A DNA stretch of 48,845 bases, from positions 104,738 to 153,582 of the forward strand of contig MU657259.1 of assembly GCA_026770575.1 (NCBI GenBank), written 5' to 3'. Source of the DNA: Pelagophyceae sp. CCMP2097 (Eukaryota > Sar > Pelagophyceae). Of the stretch, positions 30,607-41,008 are shown in pieces; the stretch's first letter is position 1; each line of letters starts with the position of its first letter. Made by a program: the position numbers and the translations under genes. The notes under the pieces are model-generated. The model worked only from the letters and a program-made list of their open reading frames with translations, did no database searches and was not told the origin of the DNA.

Positions 30607-31350
30607 AGAGGCCGCCGGCAAGGCTGGCAACCCGAGACTACGCCCCGCGCCGCGGCGCGGAGAGGACAGAGATCCCCCTATCGAGCGGCGCCACCTCCGT
30701 GAATGAACATGATTGCTTGCTGAAGATCCACCCTGGGTCAGCTGAAACCTGACTCACTCAAGCTTGCTGGGTGGGTGGCTTACGCGACGCGTGTCGTGGG
30801 CGAGCAGGGCGTGGACGAGCAGTGGTAAAGAGAGGGTGGGGCTGGCCCCAAAGAGGAATGCGCGTAGAGCCGTCACGAAGAAAGCGCGCGTCTCCTCGCG
30901 GATGGTATGGCGGCCAAGCGCTGTGGCTCTTCGGTCGGGGTCGACGGGGTAGCCGATTCGGTTTCCTACGGGACTCGCAGCCCCAGGGGCAGGGGCTTCC
31001 CCCCAAACGAACTAGGGATCTCAGCTAGAAACTGTAAACAAAATCATGTCGCCCTGCGCCGCGGCTCGACGTCGCGGGCCGACGGCGCCGCCCTTGAACG
31101 TCGAGTCGCGGGCCACCGCCGCTCGTGAACCGCGTCGTCCGCGGAACGACGCTCGAATCGGCTCCTGCGAGAGCGTCGGGCCGGGAGGAGCTCTGGCACG
31201 CGCGATGCGACCGACGCCGCGGGCCACTCGACGCTTCCGAGAGACCTCGTTCCCAGCGTGGAGCCTGAACCAGTCGTCTGCAGAAGGACCGCCCAGTCGT
31301 CTGCAGCTGGCTATCGGTGGCGCTGCCGGCGTCGACGACCGAATCGGTGT
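30607..31350. other. Convergent intergenic gap
   Basis: 744 bp between two stop codons. Open frames on both strands are short and unconvincing. A repeated GAACCAGTCGTCTGCAG-like pair (two overlapping CAGTCGTCTGCAG words near 31270-31305) is the only pattern noticed. Confidence 0.4.
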
Positions 31351-33297
31351 TTAGTGCGGCGGGTCGAGGATGAGGATGCTGGGGTGCAGGACGCTGTGGC
31401 CCTGGGCGGGGCGCCCTCTGGGCTGCACGGTCTCGAAGCATTCCTCGGCCGGGCACCAGGCGATGACGTAAGGTGTCCTCTTGGATACGGGCGGGATGGC
31501 GAGGCACGGCGGGGCGCCGTACGGCTGGAGCCTCCTCTCGAGGGCTTTCGCGCGCTGTGCCACCCAGCCACCGCCATCGGGGACGAGGAACCTCGCGTGT
31601 CCGGGCGGGAAGAGCGTGGAGCAGAGCCACATACCCGCGTGCTTCGGAAGAGCGATGCGGAGCGCGACGTCGTTTGCGTGGACCATGGGCAGCTGCGGCC
31701 ACGTTGCGTAGCGGCCGACGCTCCTCGGCGGCTCGGCGCAGGGCTCGATGCCGGCCCCGCCGCCGCCACCAGAGGGGCATCGAGGCGTCACCGTCGCCGA
31801 GAAGTAGTACTTTGCGTCGCTCCGCTCCGCGTGCCGCGCGCCGCGCGTGTTCCAGCCGGCGCACGCGGGCATCAGAGCGTCAAAGGCGAGGGCCGTCCAA
31901 ATCAGGGACCCGAGCGTGGTGTTGCCAAACGTGCTGTAGCTGCGGCCGCCCGCCGACGATGCGCGAATCGCCGAGGTGCAGAGCAAAGCGACGTCGCCGA
32001 CCAACGCCGCGGGCGACGCGATGGGCGAAAAAGAAAAGAAGCCGCTCTCGAGGCGCGGCGACTTTGGCGAGGCGGGCGCCGCGGGCTTGGCGGGCTTGGC
32101 GGGTGCGGCGGGCGCCGGAGGTGTCGAGGCGGCGCAGGATTCGCGCATGATTTCGTCGAAGAGGCCGAGGAACTGCCAGATGACGAGGTCTGCGAACGCG
32201 GCGTGCTGCAGCGCTGAGGGATGGTTCGACCGAAGAAAGGCCATCGGGTGGCAGGCCGGGTTTCCGGCCGAAGCGGCGCAGAACGCGGGGAGCGACATTG
32301 TCAAAATGCCCACGCCGCCGCGCCGATGAGCCGCGCGCTGTAAGGCGGGGACCACCTTTTTGGGGATGTCGGCCGTCCAGCCATGGTCGCGGGCGGTATT
32401 TCCGGGCGCGCAGGCCGCGCGGAGGCGGTCGATACTGTCCTGCCAGAAGACTCCAAAGAGGCCGGCGAGTCTTGGGAACTCGGTCGCGGCGCGCTCGGCG
32501 AAGCGCTCGACGGCCGCGGTGACGGAGGCGCCCCTACTGTTCAAGTCCTGGAAGTCGTTGACGCCGTGGTCCCAGAAGAGCACGTCGAGGCCCTCGCCCG
32601 GCAGCAGGGCTCTCGACAGGGCCCAGGCGCCGACGGTGGTCTTCGTGTCGCCCTGGGCTCCGTTGACGACGGTCGCAAACGCGCCCGACCCCCAAAAGAC
32701 GAGGCACTTGCGGCGCGGCGGCTCGGAATTGTCGCAGGTCCGCTTCAGCGGCGCCGCGAAAGGGTGGCGGTGGTGGCCCACGTCGCCGTGCCACGTTGAA
32801 GCGTCCTCGCAAAACGCCGGTGGCTCCCAGGCCCACGCCTCGCCCGCCGCGCGCGCGCAGCCCTGGCGCAGATACGGGCGCCGCGCCTCTGTGCTGCCGT
32901 TGCACGACGGATTGCCGACGAGGCGCTGGTAGTGGCCGTCGCCGGCCGCGGCGCCGAGGACGGCGTCGAGCCACCGCGTCACGTTCGCGGACCACGAACC
33001 CTCGGTCCGCGGCACGGCGTGCGACCCGCCCATTACGCCGACACGGAAGGGTGCGCCCGTCTCCAGCGAACGCTTGAGCCGCGCGGACACCGCCGACGCG
33101 TTGTGCGAAAATATGGACGCGCGGCTCAGCCGCTCGGAACCGTACTTGGCCGCGAGGCGCGCACGCGTGTCCCCCACCACAAACGCCAGTCCGCCGCACC
33201 ACCGCGGCCGCGCCGCCGCCGCGGGGCATACGGCGCCCAGGACCGTAGCGGACCATAGCGCGAGGACCCGCCGAGGCAGGAGGACCCGCCAAGGCAT
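31351..33297 (-). CDS. SGNH/GDSL-type hydrolase, secretory
   Basis: Intronless, 648 residues from the ATG at 33297. A signal sequence or signal anchor (RRVLALWSATVLGAVCPAAA) opens the protein. SGNH-fold blocks are recognisable: block I FRVGVMGGSHAVP (nucleophile Ser), block III-like LFWDHGVNDFQDLN (the N of G-x-N-D), and block V-like NHPSALQHAAFADLVIW (His). A Pro/Ala/Lys linker near residues 420-450 leads to a second, cysteine-containing half (WNTRGARHAERSDAKYYFS, LPKHAGMWLCSTLFPPGHARF) of unknown fold. Such proteins deacylate or modify polysaccharides or lipids in the secretory pathway. The fold assignment is fairly sure; the substrate is not known. Confidence 0.75.
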   Translation of the reverse strand: MPWRVLLPRRVLALWSATVLGAVCPAAAARPRWCGGLAFVVGDTRARLAAKYGSERLSRASIFSHNASAVSARLKRSLETGAPFRVGVMGGSHAVPRTEGSWSANVTRWLDAVLGAAAGDGHYQRLVGNPSCNGSTEARRPYLRQGCARAAGEAWAWEPPAFCEDASTWHGDVGHHRHPFAAPLKRTCDNSEPPRRKCLVFWGSGAFATVVNGAQGDTKTTVGAWALSRALLPGEGLDVLFWDHGVNDFQDLNSRGASVTAAVERFAERAATEFPRLAGLFGVFWQDSIDRLRAACAPGNTARDHGWTADIPKKVVPALQRAAHRRGGVGILTMSLPAFCAASAGNPACHPMAFLRSNHPSALQHAAFADLVIWQFLGLFDEIMRESCAASTPPAPAAPAKPAKPAAPASPKSPRLESGFFSFSPIASPAALVGDVALLCTSAIRASSAGGRSYSTFGNTTLGSLIWTALAFDALMPACAGWNTRGARHAERSDAKYYFSATVTPRCPSGGGGGAGIEPCAEPPRSVGRYATWPQLPMVHANDVALRIALPKHAGMWLCSTLFPPGHARFLVPDGGGWVAQRAKALERRLQPYGAPPCLAIPPVSKRTPYVIAWCPAEECFETVQPRGRPAQGHSVLHPSILILDPPH

Positions 33298-33591
33298 GAC
33301 AACGACCCGCCGAGGCACTCGGGGAGGAGCCACTGGCGTAGATTCGCGCAGCCTCGGCCTGGCAGACTGCCCGCTCTGAGCTCACGGTGTCACCCAACCG
33401 CTCACGGTGTTGATGTCAACATCACCCCGCCAGACGGTCCAACTTGTGTCTGTCTGATTGGGGCGGGTTTTCTTTTCTTGCGGCGTTTCAAAAGTTCAAT
33501 AATTTCGAGGAAATAACGCGCAAACGAGTTTAGATAAAATCCTGGCCTTTTCTGAAAATCTGACGCAGTCGACTAGTCACGTGTGCATCGT
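33298..33591. promoter_or_regulatory. Shared divergent promoter region
   Basis: 294 bp between divergent start codons. GCTCACGGTGT occurs twice (about 33379 and 33402), and an AT-rich stretch lies at 33480-33560. Confidence 0.4.
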
Positions 33592-34944
33592 ATGGGCCTC
33601 CTCTGGGTCCTGCTGACCCTTGCGAGCGCGACGTCGGTGTACGTCGGCGGCGCGCCGGGCCGCGCCGCGCACGTCGGCGCCTCCTTTGGCGCGCGCGAGG
33701 CGACGGGGCTCTCGTGGCGCGGCGGCGCCATGGCCGCCGCGGCGTCGTCGGCGCTCTCGCCCGACGCCAACCCGCGAAGCAAGGCGCGGCGGCCGAACCT
33801 GCGCGAGTTCGCCGACGCCAACTTCTTCGTCTTGGGCATGTTGATTTCTGTGGTCGCCGCAAAGGCCTTCCCGGGCGTCTGCGTCGACGGAGGGCCGCTC
33901 AAGCCAGAGTTCGTCGTCGGCCAGCTCGGTGCGTGCCCCGGCCGGTCCACGAGGTACCATTGAGACGTGGAGCAAGAAAGGCGGAGGGGACCTCGTTGGT
34001 CTCTAGTATTTCTGAGAGTCTTTTCTCTAGTATTTCCCAGAGTCTTTCCTATAGGCGTGGCGGCCGTCTTTCTGCTCTCGGGTTTGAGCATCAAGCTCAA
34101 CGAGCTCAAGACCGCCGTCTTGAACGTCAAGTTCAACGCCGTCGTCCAGGGCACGTCGCTCCTCGCCATCCCGCTCGCGTCGGCGGCGGGCGTCGCGCTG
34201 CTGCGCCAGACGACGCCGATTCACCCAAAGCTCCTCGACGGCCTCCTGGCCACGGCTTGCCTCCCGACGACAGTGAACATGTGCGTCATCCTCACGACGT
34301 CGGCCGGCGGCAACGTCGCCGCGTCGCTGGCGAATGCGGTCATGGGCAACTTCCTCGGGATTTTTGTTACGCCGGCGCTCCTCCTGGGCCTCCTCGCCGC
34401 GACGGCGGACGTGCCGCTCCTGGCCATCGTGCGCAAGTTGTTTGCAAAGGTCGTGCTGCCCGTCGTCGCAGGCCAGCTGCTGCGTTCTTGGAAGCCTTTG
34501 CTGGAGCTGCAGCAGCGGCGCAGTGGCGCGTTCAAGCGCATGAGCGAAATCGTGCTGCTGCTCATCGTCTGGAATGCGTTTAGCAACTCGTTCACCGCGG
34601 GCCTGGCCATCCCGCTCCGCGACTTGGCGATCCTCGGCGCCTTTGTGCCCGCGCTGCACCTTGGCACGCTGCTGGGGCTGAAAAGTTTCTACTCAAAATT
34701 CTTCGACCCGCGAGACGCCGTCGCCGGAGCCTTTGTCGCCTCGCACAAGACCCTCGCCTTCGGCCTGCCGCTCTTGAAGCTGGTCTTCGCCGGCTCGCCG
34801 GACCTGGGCTACCTCTGCGCGCCCTTACTCCTCCTCCACCCTTCCCAGCTTCTCGTCGGGTCGTTGCTCGTGCCGCGCTTCCAGAAGAGCATCGCCGCAT
34901 CGAGCAAGGAGCGCAACGACAGCGGAGCCCACAGCGCAGTCTAA
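33592..34944 (+). CDS. SLC10A7-like sodium/bile-acid-type transporter
   Basis: Two exons, 33592-33928 and 34055-34944; 408 residues. The N terminus is a signal peptide (MGLLWVLLTLASATSVY) with a short transit-like stretch, so a plastid or secretory membrane is possible. The rest matches SLC10A7/SBF-like proteins (PF13593): FFVLGMLISVVAAKAFPG, AVFLLSGLSIKLNELK, CLPTTVNMCVILTTSAGGN, GNFLGIFVTPALLLG, ASHKTLAFGLPLLKLVFAG and LLLLHPSQLLVGSLLVP. Family members affect Ca2+ homeostasis and Golgi/ER glycosylation in animals and bacterial-type organic anion uptake. The direct 24-bp repeat in its intron is listed separately. Confidence 0.85.
34000..34048. repeat. 24-bp tandem repeat in the SLC10A7-like intron
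   Basis: TCTCTAGTATTTCTGAGAGT and the next few bases are followed at once by a copy with CTG changed to CCC. It lies just before the acceptor, and both copies contain a TAG. Confidence 0.8.
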
Positions 34945-35023
34945 CGCGCCAGTGTGTACATCCGGCTCCGCTGGGACCCGCGCGACCCGGGACGCAGCCG
35001 TCGCCGAGGCACGTAAACGAATA

Positions 35024-36703
35024 TTACGATGCGCGCCCCGCCTTTTCGTCGCGCGTGAACTCCAGTATCCAAATGTCGTCGGTCCCGTCGTCGAAGGTGA
35101 GGTCCAGGTTCGCCACGTCCGCGTCGCCGGCCCGCGACGCCGCCACGCCGGGGATGACGCGGGCGAGGCGGAGGTGCGGCACACGAGCGGCGGTGTCGAT
35201 GAACGCGTGCGTGCGGCACCGCCCGCGCTTGGCGGCGCACACGGAGACGTCCGCGCACGGCGTGCACGCGATGAGGCCGACGCCGCGGCAGCCTGACGAG
35301 GCTCCTGAGTCGCTGAAGCGCCCGGCGGCGGGCCTCACCTCGGTGGCGCGCCGAGTCGAGGCGCCGCTCGATCTCCGCGGCGAGCGCCTCGTGGCCGTCA
35401 AGCATCGGCGTGAGCTCGGCGCCGACCTGATGCCTCGGTTGGCGCGATATAGAGTACGGGGCGGGACGCACGACGAGTTCGATGGCGTCGCTGGGCAGCG
35501 TGGCGTCGGCTTTCCAGTCCGCGGCGTCGGCGTCGTTGGCGTGGCCCCAGCGGCAGCGCCGGACGGTGACGACGGCGGCGTTTGCTGGTTGCATCTGCGC
35601 CACAGCGGCGGCGTTCGAAGCCGCCAAGGCGACAAACTCGTCTGTCAGCGTGACGTGCGCGGCGCCCGCGGCGGCGAGCGCGAGGCCCGTCGCCCCAGTG
35701 CCGCATCCCAACTCGAAGACGCGCGCGCGGCCCGAGCGGACATCGCCGGCGTAATCCGAAGCCTCGATGAGCCACCGAGCCATGGCCACCGCGTTCGGCC
35801 AGACCTACAACCGCCCCTCGACCGCTGCGCAAGACCACCAAGCGCTCACGGTGCCGCCGAGGCCGTCGACTGCCTTTGGGTCCTGCTGGATCACGAGCTC
35901 GTTGGCGGGCAGGTGCGAAAAGCTCGAATGCGTGAACCGGAGCGCCGCAGCGCCCGGCGCCGCCGCGGCCTCGTCGTAGAGCGGCCTAGGGCGGCGGGTT
36001 CACACACCCGACCCTCGTAGAGCGGCCGCGGGGCCGCGCCGCAGCGTTCCAGAACGCGCCTGCAGACGTGGACGAGGACGGCGCCGACGTGCGTCGTCTG
36101 GACGTCGAACTCCGAGGCTTCGAGGACGCCCGCGAAGCGCTTCTGCGCCGAGGACCGCTCATCGTTGGCGAGGATGAGGACCTGCGCCTTTCTCGTCAGC
36201 AGCTGCTTGAGCGTCGCCACGAGGGGCGCCACGAGCGCGGGCTTGTAGACGACGTCGCTCGCGAGGACCACGTCGTAGCCGCCAAACGCGGCGTCGATTG
36301 CGGCGCCCCAGGCGAGCGTTTGCACGTCGACGGTTGCGCCCGGGTTGGACGCGTCGATGGCGGCGGCGTTGGCTTCGGCGTTGCGCCGGAGCCGTGGCAG
36401 CGCCTCGTCGAGGTCCGTGAGCGTCACGGCCGCGGCGCCGCACGCGGCGGCGGTAAGGCCCGGGAGGCCGCAGCCGGCGCCGAGCTCGAGGACGCGTTTG
36501 CCTCGGACGAGTTGAGCGTGCGCGCCGCCGCAAACGAAGCCCGCCGCGAGCGTTTTGGCGCCCGGCCAAACTTCGTTGCCAAACTCAGTCCAGCCCTCTT
36601 CCTCAAAGCTCCCAGTGGCGGTGATGCAACGGCCGCCACCGACGTCCAGCGTCGCGCCGCCATCGCCCCAGAGTTCGGCGTACGAGAGGTCTAGCGCCGC
36701 CAT
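35024..36703 (-). CDS. Tandem two-domain METTL21-like methyltransferase
   Basis: Five exons: 36703-36024, 35985-35850, 35804-35472, 35426-35339 and 35292-35024; 501 residues with phases that fit. Domain 1 (residues ~1-225) has EVWPGAKTLAAGF, VLELGAGCGLPGLTAAACG, VTLTDLDEAL and YDVVLASDVVYKPALV. Domain 2 has LVIQQDPKAVDGLGGTVWPN, VFELGCGTGATGLALAAAG, VTLTDEF and IELVVGAELTPMLDGHEAL. Both have motif I and the acidic strand-2 end. Domain 2 lacks its own upstream Met: the exon that begins it (PLYDEAAAAPG) follows domain 1 without a stop, so fusion is the simplest reading. Two separate genes remain possible. The first intron needs a GC donor and is flanked by a 13-bp direct repeat. Confidence 0.75.
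35974..36027. repeat. 13-bp direct repeats flanking a 41-bp introner-like intron
   Basis: TCGTAGAGCGGCC occurs at 35974-35986 and again, exactly, at 36015-36027. One copy plus the 28 bp between them equals the length to be spliced out of the tandem methyltransferase transcript. This is the geometry of an insertion with target-site duplication. Confidence 0.75.
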
Positions 36704-36847
36704 GGTGCGGGCCCCGCAGTGCGGCTGTCGTCGTCGCCAAATCGGCCCTTTTCTTAATCGGCCCGGCACGGTCGCGCAAAAAACAGCAAGTGGTGCGTCG
36801 GTGGCCGTGACGGTCGCGGGCCCGTGGAGCCCGGCTTTGCGGACGGC
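36704..36847. promoter_or_regulatory. Shared divergent promoter, 144 bp
   Basis: The shortest head-to-head spacing in the window. Both promoters must lie here or in the leaders. Confidence 0.45.
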
Positions 36848-38473
36848 ATGGCGCGCCACCTGAAGAACCCGCGGAACATTCCGCTCATCTACGAGCGCCT
36901 GCGGCTGCGCATCAAGTACGGCGTGATGAAGGAGCCCCCCGAGTTCGAGGTCCTCCGGCGCTACCCGCCGCTGCCGCCGCCGCTGAAGCGCAAGCCGCGG
37001 CCGGAGAACATTACCCTGCCGACGGACGAGCTGGAGAAGGCGTACCGTCGCCGCTGCAAAAAGGCGGGCCGCCACGAGCCGGCCGTGCCCGCGATGCGGC
37101 CCGACCGCGACCCGGCGCGGTGGTTCGCGTTCCGGCAGTGGGAGATCATGTCCGAAGACCCTTTGCTGGACGAGGAGGCGGCGGTGAAGCAGGTCGAGGC
37201 CGAGCTCTTCCAGAAGCTGCTCGACTTGTCGGCCAAGATTTTAGGCGTGGCGCGCGACTTTGCCAAATACCATTTAGAGGGCCCGCAGGGTTCGACGCTC
37301 GACTACCCGCCTGAGCTGGACATGTCCTCGACGCTGGCCTGGAAGAATCTGCAGCGGCAGCTGCACGAGGAGCCGTGGCACGACTGGGACGACCGGCGCA
37401 AGACGCACCTCGACGGCTGGCTCGTCGCCTCCGTCCTGCGCTGGGACTGGAACGAGGAGCGCCTCATGGACGAGGCGGTAGCGCGCGCCAAGGTGCGCGG
37501 CACGACGTTTAAGGACGAGGCCGGCCAAGCGCAGGTGGCCCTCGCCAAATCGCTGGAGAAGCTTAGATGCGCAGTCTTCTTCCCGCACGTCTCGCCGAGC
37601 CTGCGGTCGGCAGAGTCGCTGGCCAAGGGCCTCGCCGAGGGCGTTGAGTCGGACACCCTCGACGCGCCGGACATTTCCATGTTTGAGTCCGCCGAGACCG
37701 CGGCCGCGCGGCAGTGGACCACCGAGCTCTCGGCCAAGGAGCGCGAGGGCGTTCAGGCCCCGTTCGCCGACGGCGTCTTCGACCTGCTGCAGCAGCGCGC
37801 CGAGCTGCGCGCTTTGGAGGACTGGACGGACCCCGAAGTCGACGAACTCAACGGCTGGGTCACCACCTGGGTCATGTCCGGCGAGATCCAGATGCTCACG
37901 TCGGACGAGAAACCCGACGACTACCAGATCCCGAGCACATTGGCGCGCGCCATTTTGGAGGTCTTCCCCGAGCTCTGCCCGACGTACGACCGCGCCCGCA
38001 AGGGCCCCGAGCAGGCGCTCCTCGCGCAGCGCGGCCTGCAAAACGAGCTCGGCGTCATCCCGCGCAACATCCTGCCGCCGCCGGCGCCGACCGTCGACGT
38101 CGCCGAGCTCGACGCGCGCGTGCCGCGCGAGAAGCGCTTCTCGCCGGGCATGGCCATCGAGCGCGTACAAATGTTCCGCGAGCCCGAGGAGATCGCTAAG
38201 GAGATGTTCCGCATGGGCCTCTTCCCGGACCACCTCGACGCGGCGGCGCAGGAGAACCTGGACCGCCTCATCCGCGAGGTTGGCGTGGATGAAGACCAGG
38301 AGGTCGACGCGCTGATCAAGGAGCGCCAGGACGGATCCTACTCGTCGCTGCGCGTCAAGGCCTTCAACCGCGCCGTCGAGGAGCGCGAGATGCTCAACCG
38401 CATCCACTACCGCGAGGAGATCGAGGGGCCCAAGAAGCAGGACATGACCGCCTACGACCTCGGCAAAAAGTAG
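36848..38473 (+). CDS. Helical protein, possibly a mitoribosomal (mS23-like) subunit
   Basis: Intronless, about 541 residues from ATG 36848. The opening MARHLKNPRNIPLIYERLRL with KYGVMKEPPEFEVLRRYPPL recalls the basic N terminus of mitochondrial ribosomal protein mS23/Rsm25 (short basic start, G-x-x-x-x-PP-x-W/F, then YPP/FPP). The match is weak and the protein is far longer than mS23. The remainder is rich in Glu, Arg and Trp and predicted mostly helical (KNLQRQLHEEPWHDWDDRRK, DGWLVASVLRWDWNEERLMD, EVDELNGWVTTWVMSGEIQM). No signal peptide and no membrane segment is seen. It could be a lineage-specific ribosome or RNA-binding subunit. Treat the function as unknown. Confidence 0.75.
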   Translation: MARHLKNPRNIPLIYERLRLRIKYGVMKEPPEFEVLRRYPPLPPPLKRKPRPENITLPTDELEKAYRRRCKKAGRHEPAVPAMRPDRDPARWFAFRQWEIMSEDPLLDEEAAVKQVEAELFQKLLDLSAKILGVARDFAKYHLEGPQGSTLDYPPELDMSSTLAWKNLQRQLHEEPWHDWDDRRKTHLDGWLVASVLRWDWNEERLMDEAVARAKVRGTTFKDEAGQAQVALAKSLEKLRCAVFFPHVSPSLRSAESLAKGLAEGVESDTLDAPDISMFESAETAAARQWTTELSAKEREGVQAPFADGVFDLLQQRAELRALEDWTDPEVDELNGWVTTWVMSGEIQMLTSDEKPDDYQIPSTLARAILEVFPELCPTYDRARKGPEQALLAQRGLQNELGVIPRNILPPPAPTVDVAELDARVPREKRFSPGMAIERVQMFREPEEIAKEMFRMGLFPDHLDAAAQENLDRLIREVGVDEDQEVDALIKERQDGSYSSLRVKAFNRAVEEREMLNRIHYREEIEGPKKQDMTAYDLGKK

Positions 38474-38695
38474 CGCACGGCGCAGCGCCGGACCGGCGAC
38501 GCGGCGCGCGACCACCGGACGCCGCGCCGCGGGCTTCAACAACCCTCCGTCGGCACTTTAACAACCCTCCGTCGGACCCAAACTTCCTGAGGCGGGCAGG
38601 GTGCAAGTTTAGGGTGCGCGCGGTGCGCGGGCAGAGCGCTGGCGGCCTTGAAAGAGCCAGAGCGGTGGAGTCCAAAAGGGGTGCGTTGCACATGG

Positions 38696-41008
38696 CTAGG
38701 CGGCGTCGAGGACCCGGAAGCACAGTTCCGCTTCGCGGGCCTTGGCAGCGGTGTCGTCGGCGCGCGCGGCCTCGCCCTGCGCGTAGGCGAGCGCGGCGTT
38801 TCGCAGGCGCCGCGGCCACGCGGCGCGGAGTTCGTCGACGTCGGCGGCGAGCGTGGCCGCGGCGTCGGCGTGGCGCGCCTCGAAGAGCGCCACGAGCTGC
38901 GCGGCGCGGTCGACGTCGGCGTCGTCAGAGGCGAGCTGCGCCGCCGTGCGGTTGTAGCCCGTCGTCGCCTTGAGCGACAGCGTCGTGAACGCGCCCGCGG
39001 CGGCCTTGTGGCCCAGCAAGCCGACCTTGCCCAGCGCAGACGCCACGCGAGCCAGCGCAGCAGGCGACGCCGAGGGCGGCGGCGGCGGCGTCTCCACCGG
39101 CAGCGGCTCGGCACCCTCTGCTGCGGCCTCTGCGGTGGCAGCCTCTGCGGCGGCCGCGGCGCTCGCGGCGCCGTCGGCCGCCGTCAAGTCGCTGGCGCGC
39201 TGCGCCTTGTCGGCCCTGTCCATGTGGTCCGTGCGCGCCTGGCGTGAAGCGACGGCGCGACGCAGCGCCGCGCGCGCCGCCATCAGCTGACGCCGCACGC
39301 TCGCCGTGCCGTTCGACGCGTCGCCCGCGGCGCCGAGCTGGCCCACGAGGTCGCGGAGACGCGGCAGTGCGCGCGCCGGGCCGAACGACGCGTCGACCGG
39401 CGCCGCCGCGACGCACGCCAGCTCGTCCGCCGGTCTCGGCGCCTCAAAGTCGTCGTCCGCGGCCACGGCGGCCAGCGCCGCAGACCCCGCAGACGGCGCC
39501 GGCCCCGCGCCCGTCGTGTCGGCCGAGGCGCCGCCAACGTGCGCCGCGACGAGCTGCGCGGCGACCGTCGCCAGCGCGGCGGTCATTGCGTCGGCGGCCG
39601 CGGCCGCGGCGCAGGCGTTGACCGTCGCATCGAGGGCGGCCGCCTGGTCGGCGACCCAGCGCGCGGCCTCGCGCGCCCGCGCGTCCTGCAGCGCCGCGTC
39701 GCGCAGCGCCGACGGTTCGTCGTCGGCGCCGTCGGTCTTGTCGTCGGGCACAAAGTCGGCGCCAAAAACGAGGCCCTGCGTCCGCAGGAAGAGCGCGCCA
39801 CACTGGACGCGCAGCGGAGTCGGCGCGCCGTCGGCGCAGAAGTCGCGCTGCGCCGCCGCGAATTCCGAGGGCGGCGACAGGATAAACGCCTTGAGCACGG
39901 GCGCCGCGGCGAGGCGCGGCCGCGCCAGGCACCGCCGCAGCCATCGCTCCAGGAAGGCCGCGTCGCCCTCCGCCGCGTCGGGCGTAATCGCGGGCACGGC
40001 CACGCCCGGGAACGCGGCCACGAGCGCGGCGCGCGCCCAGGCAAAGTCGTGCAGCGTACGCCGCAGCGAGCCGCCCACAACCTGCGCCGTTTGGTTGAGG
40101 CGAGGGTGGTCGAAAAGTCGGGCGCACCTTGAGTTCGTCGTCGAAGCCCTCGTAGCGCGTCATCACCGACAGCTCAAAGGACCATGTCTTCAAAGCGGCG
40201 CGCTCGCCGCGCTGCCGGAGCTTTGCCCCAAACGACGGCGCCTTTTGGGAGTCGCCCTGCACGGCGGCCTTGGTGCCGAAGACCGAGTGCGTGGCGGCGT
40301 TGGACAGCGTCACCGAGAGGACCGAGACCTGCGAGTAGTCGCGGACGCGGACGCGCGTCTGCAAAGCGCCCGCGAGCTTGGCCTTGAAACCGCCGCCGTC
40401 CGCAGAGTTGCGAAACGGGCCCGGCGCAGAAACCGCCGCCGCCGAAACGCCCTACCGCGCCGCAAACGTCGCCGCGGGAAGCCATTCAAACCCTCCACAA
40501 GACGACTCTGAAGAGGCTGCACACGCGCTTTCGACGGCCGTTCTTCGGATCCGATGAGGGGTTGCCGCACACGCGCTTTCGGCGGGTCCGCCCCTCGAGG
40601 ACGCGGGCGGCGGACTTTGGCATCGGCGTCGTCGACGCCTTCTGCGCCGTCCGCGGGCTCGGAGTCGTAGACGGGCTCGTCGTCGTCCTCTTCCTGGAAG
40701 TCATCCTCCTGGAAGTCGTCGTCCGCCGCTTCGTCCGGCGCGTCCGGCGCTTCGTCCGGCGCGTCGGCGCCGTTTTCCGGCGCGTCGGCGCCGTTTTCCG
40801 GCGCGTCGGCGCCGTCGTTCGTCGCCTCGGCGGCGTCGTCGGGGGCGTCGGCGGCGTCCGGCACGTCGGCGAAGTCCTCGGGCACGTCGGCGGCGTCCCC
40901 GTTGCCCTCGTCGCCGTGCCCGTTGGGAGACGATTCGGGCGTGGCCGCGGCGGCGTCGACGTCGAAAAGATCCTCGTCGTCCTCGTCGTGGCCGTTGGTC
41001 TGCGCCAT
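38696..41008 (-). CDS. PX-domain sorting nexin (SNX-BAR-like)
   Basis: Three exons: 41008-40616, 40451-40128 and 40081-38696; 700 residues, phases agree. The N-terminal 130 residues are acidic with ADAPENG-type repeats and a DEDLFDVD motif. A PX domain follows (TRVRVRDYSQVSVLS, WSFELSVMTRYEGFDDELK, GGSLRRTLHDFAWARAALV, FPGVAVPAITP, FLERWLRRCLARPRL, FILSPPSEF). Here RRTLHDF is the phosphoinositide-contacting RRYSDF-like block. The long alanine-rich helical C-terminal half fits a BAR-type dimer. It probably works on endosomal tubules in retromer-like sorting. The FAIM/DLF protein and the lectin receptor elsewhere in the window belong to the same broad process. Confidence 0.85.

Noticed and set aside
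31473..33258. Plus-strand open frames over the SGNH hydrolase
   Set aside because: Antisense shadows; the minus strand shows SGNH blocks and a signal sequence.
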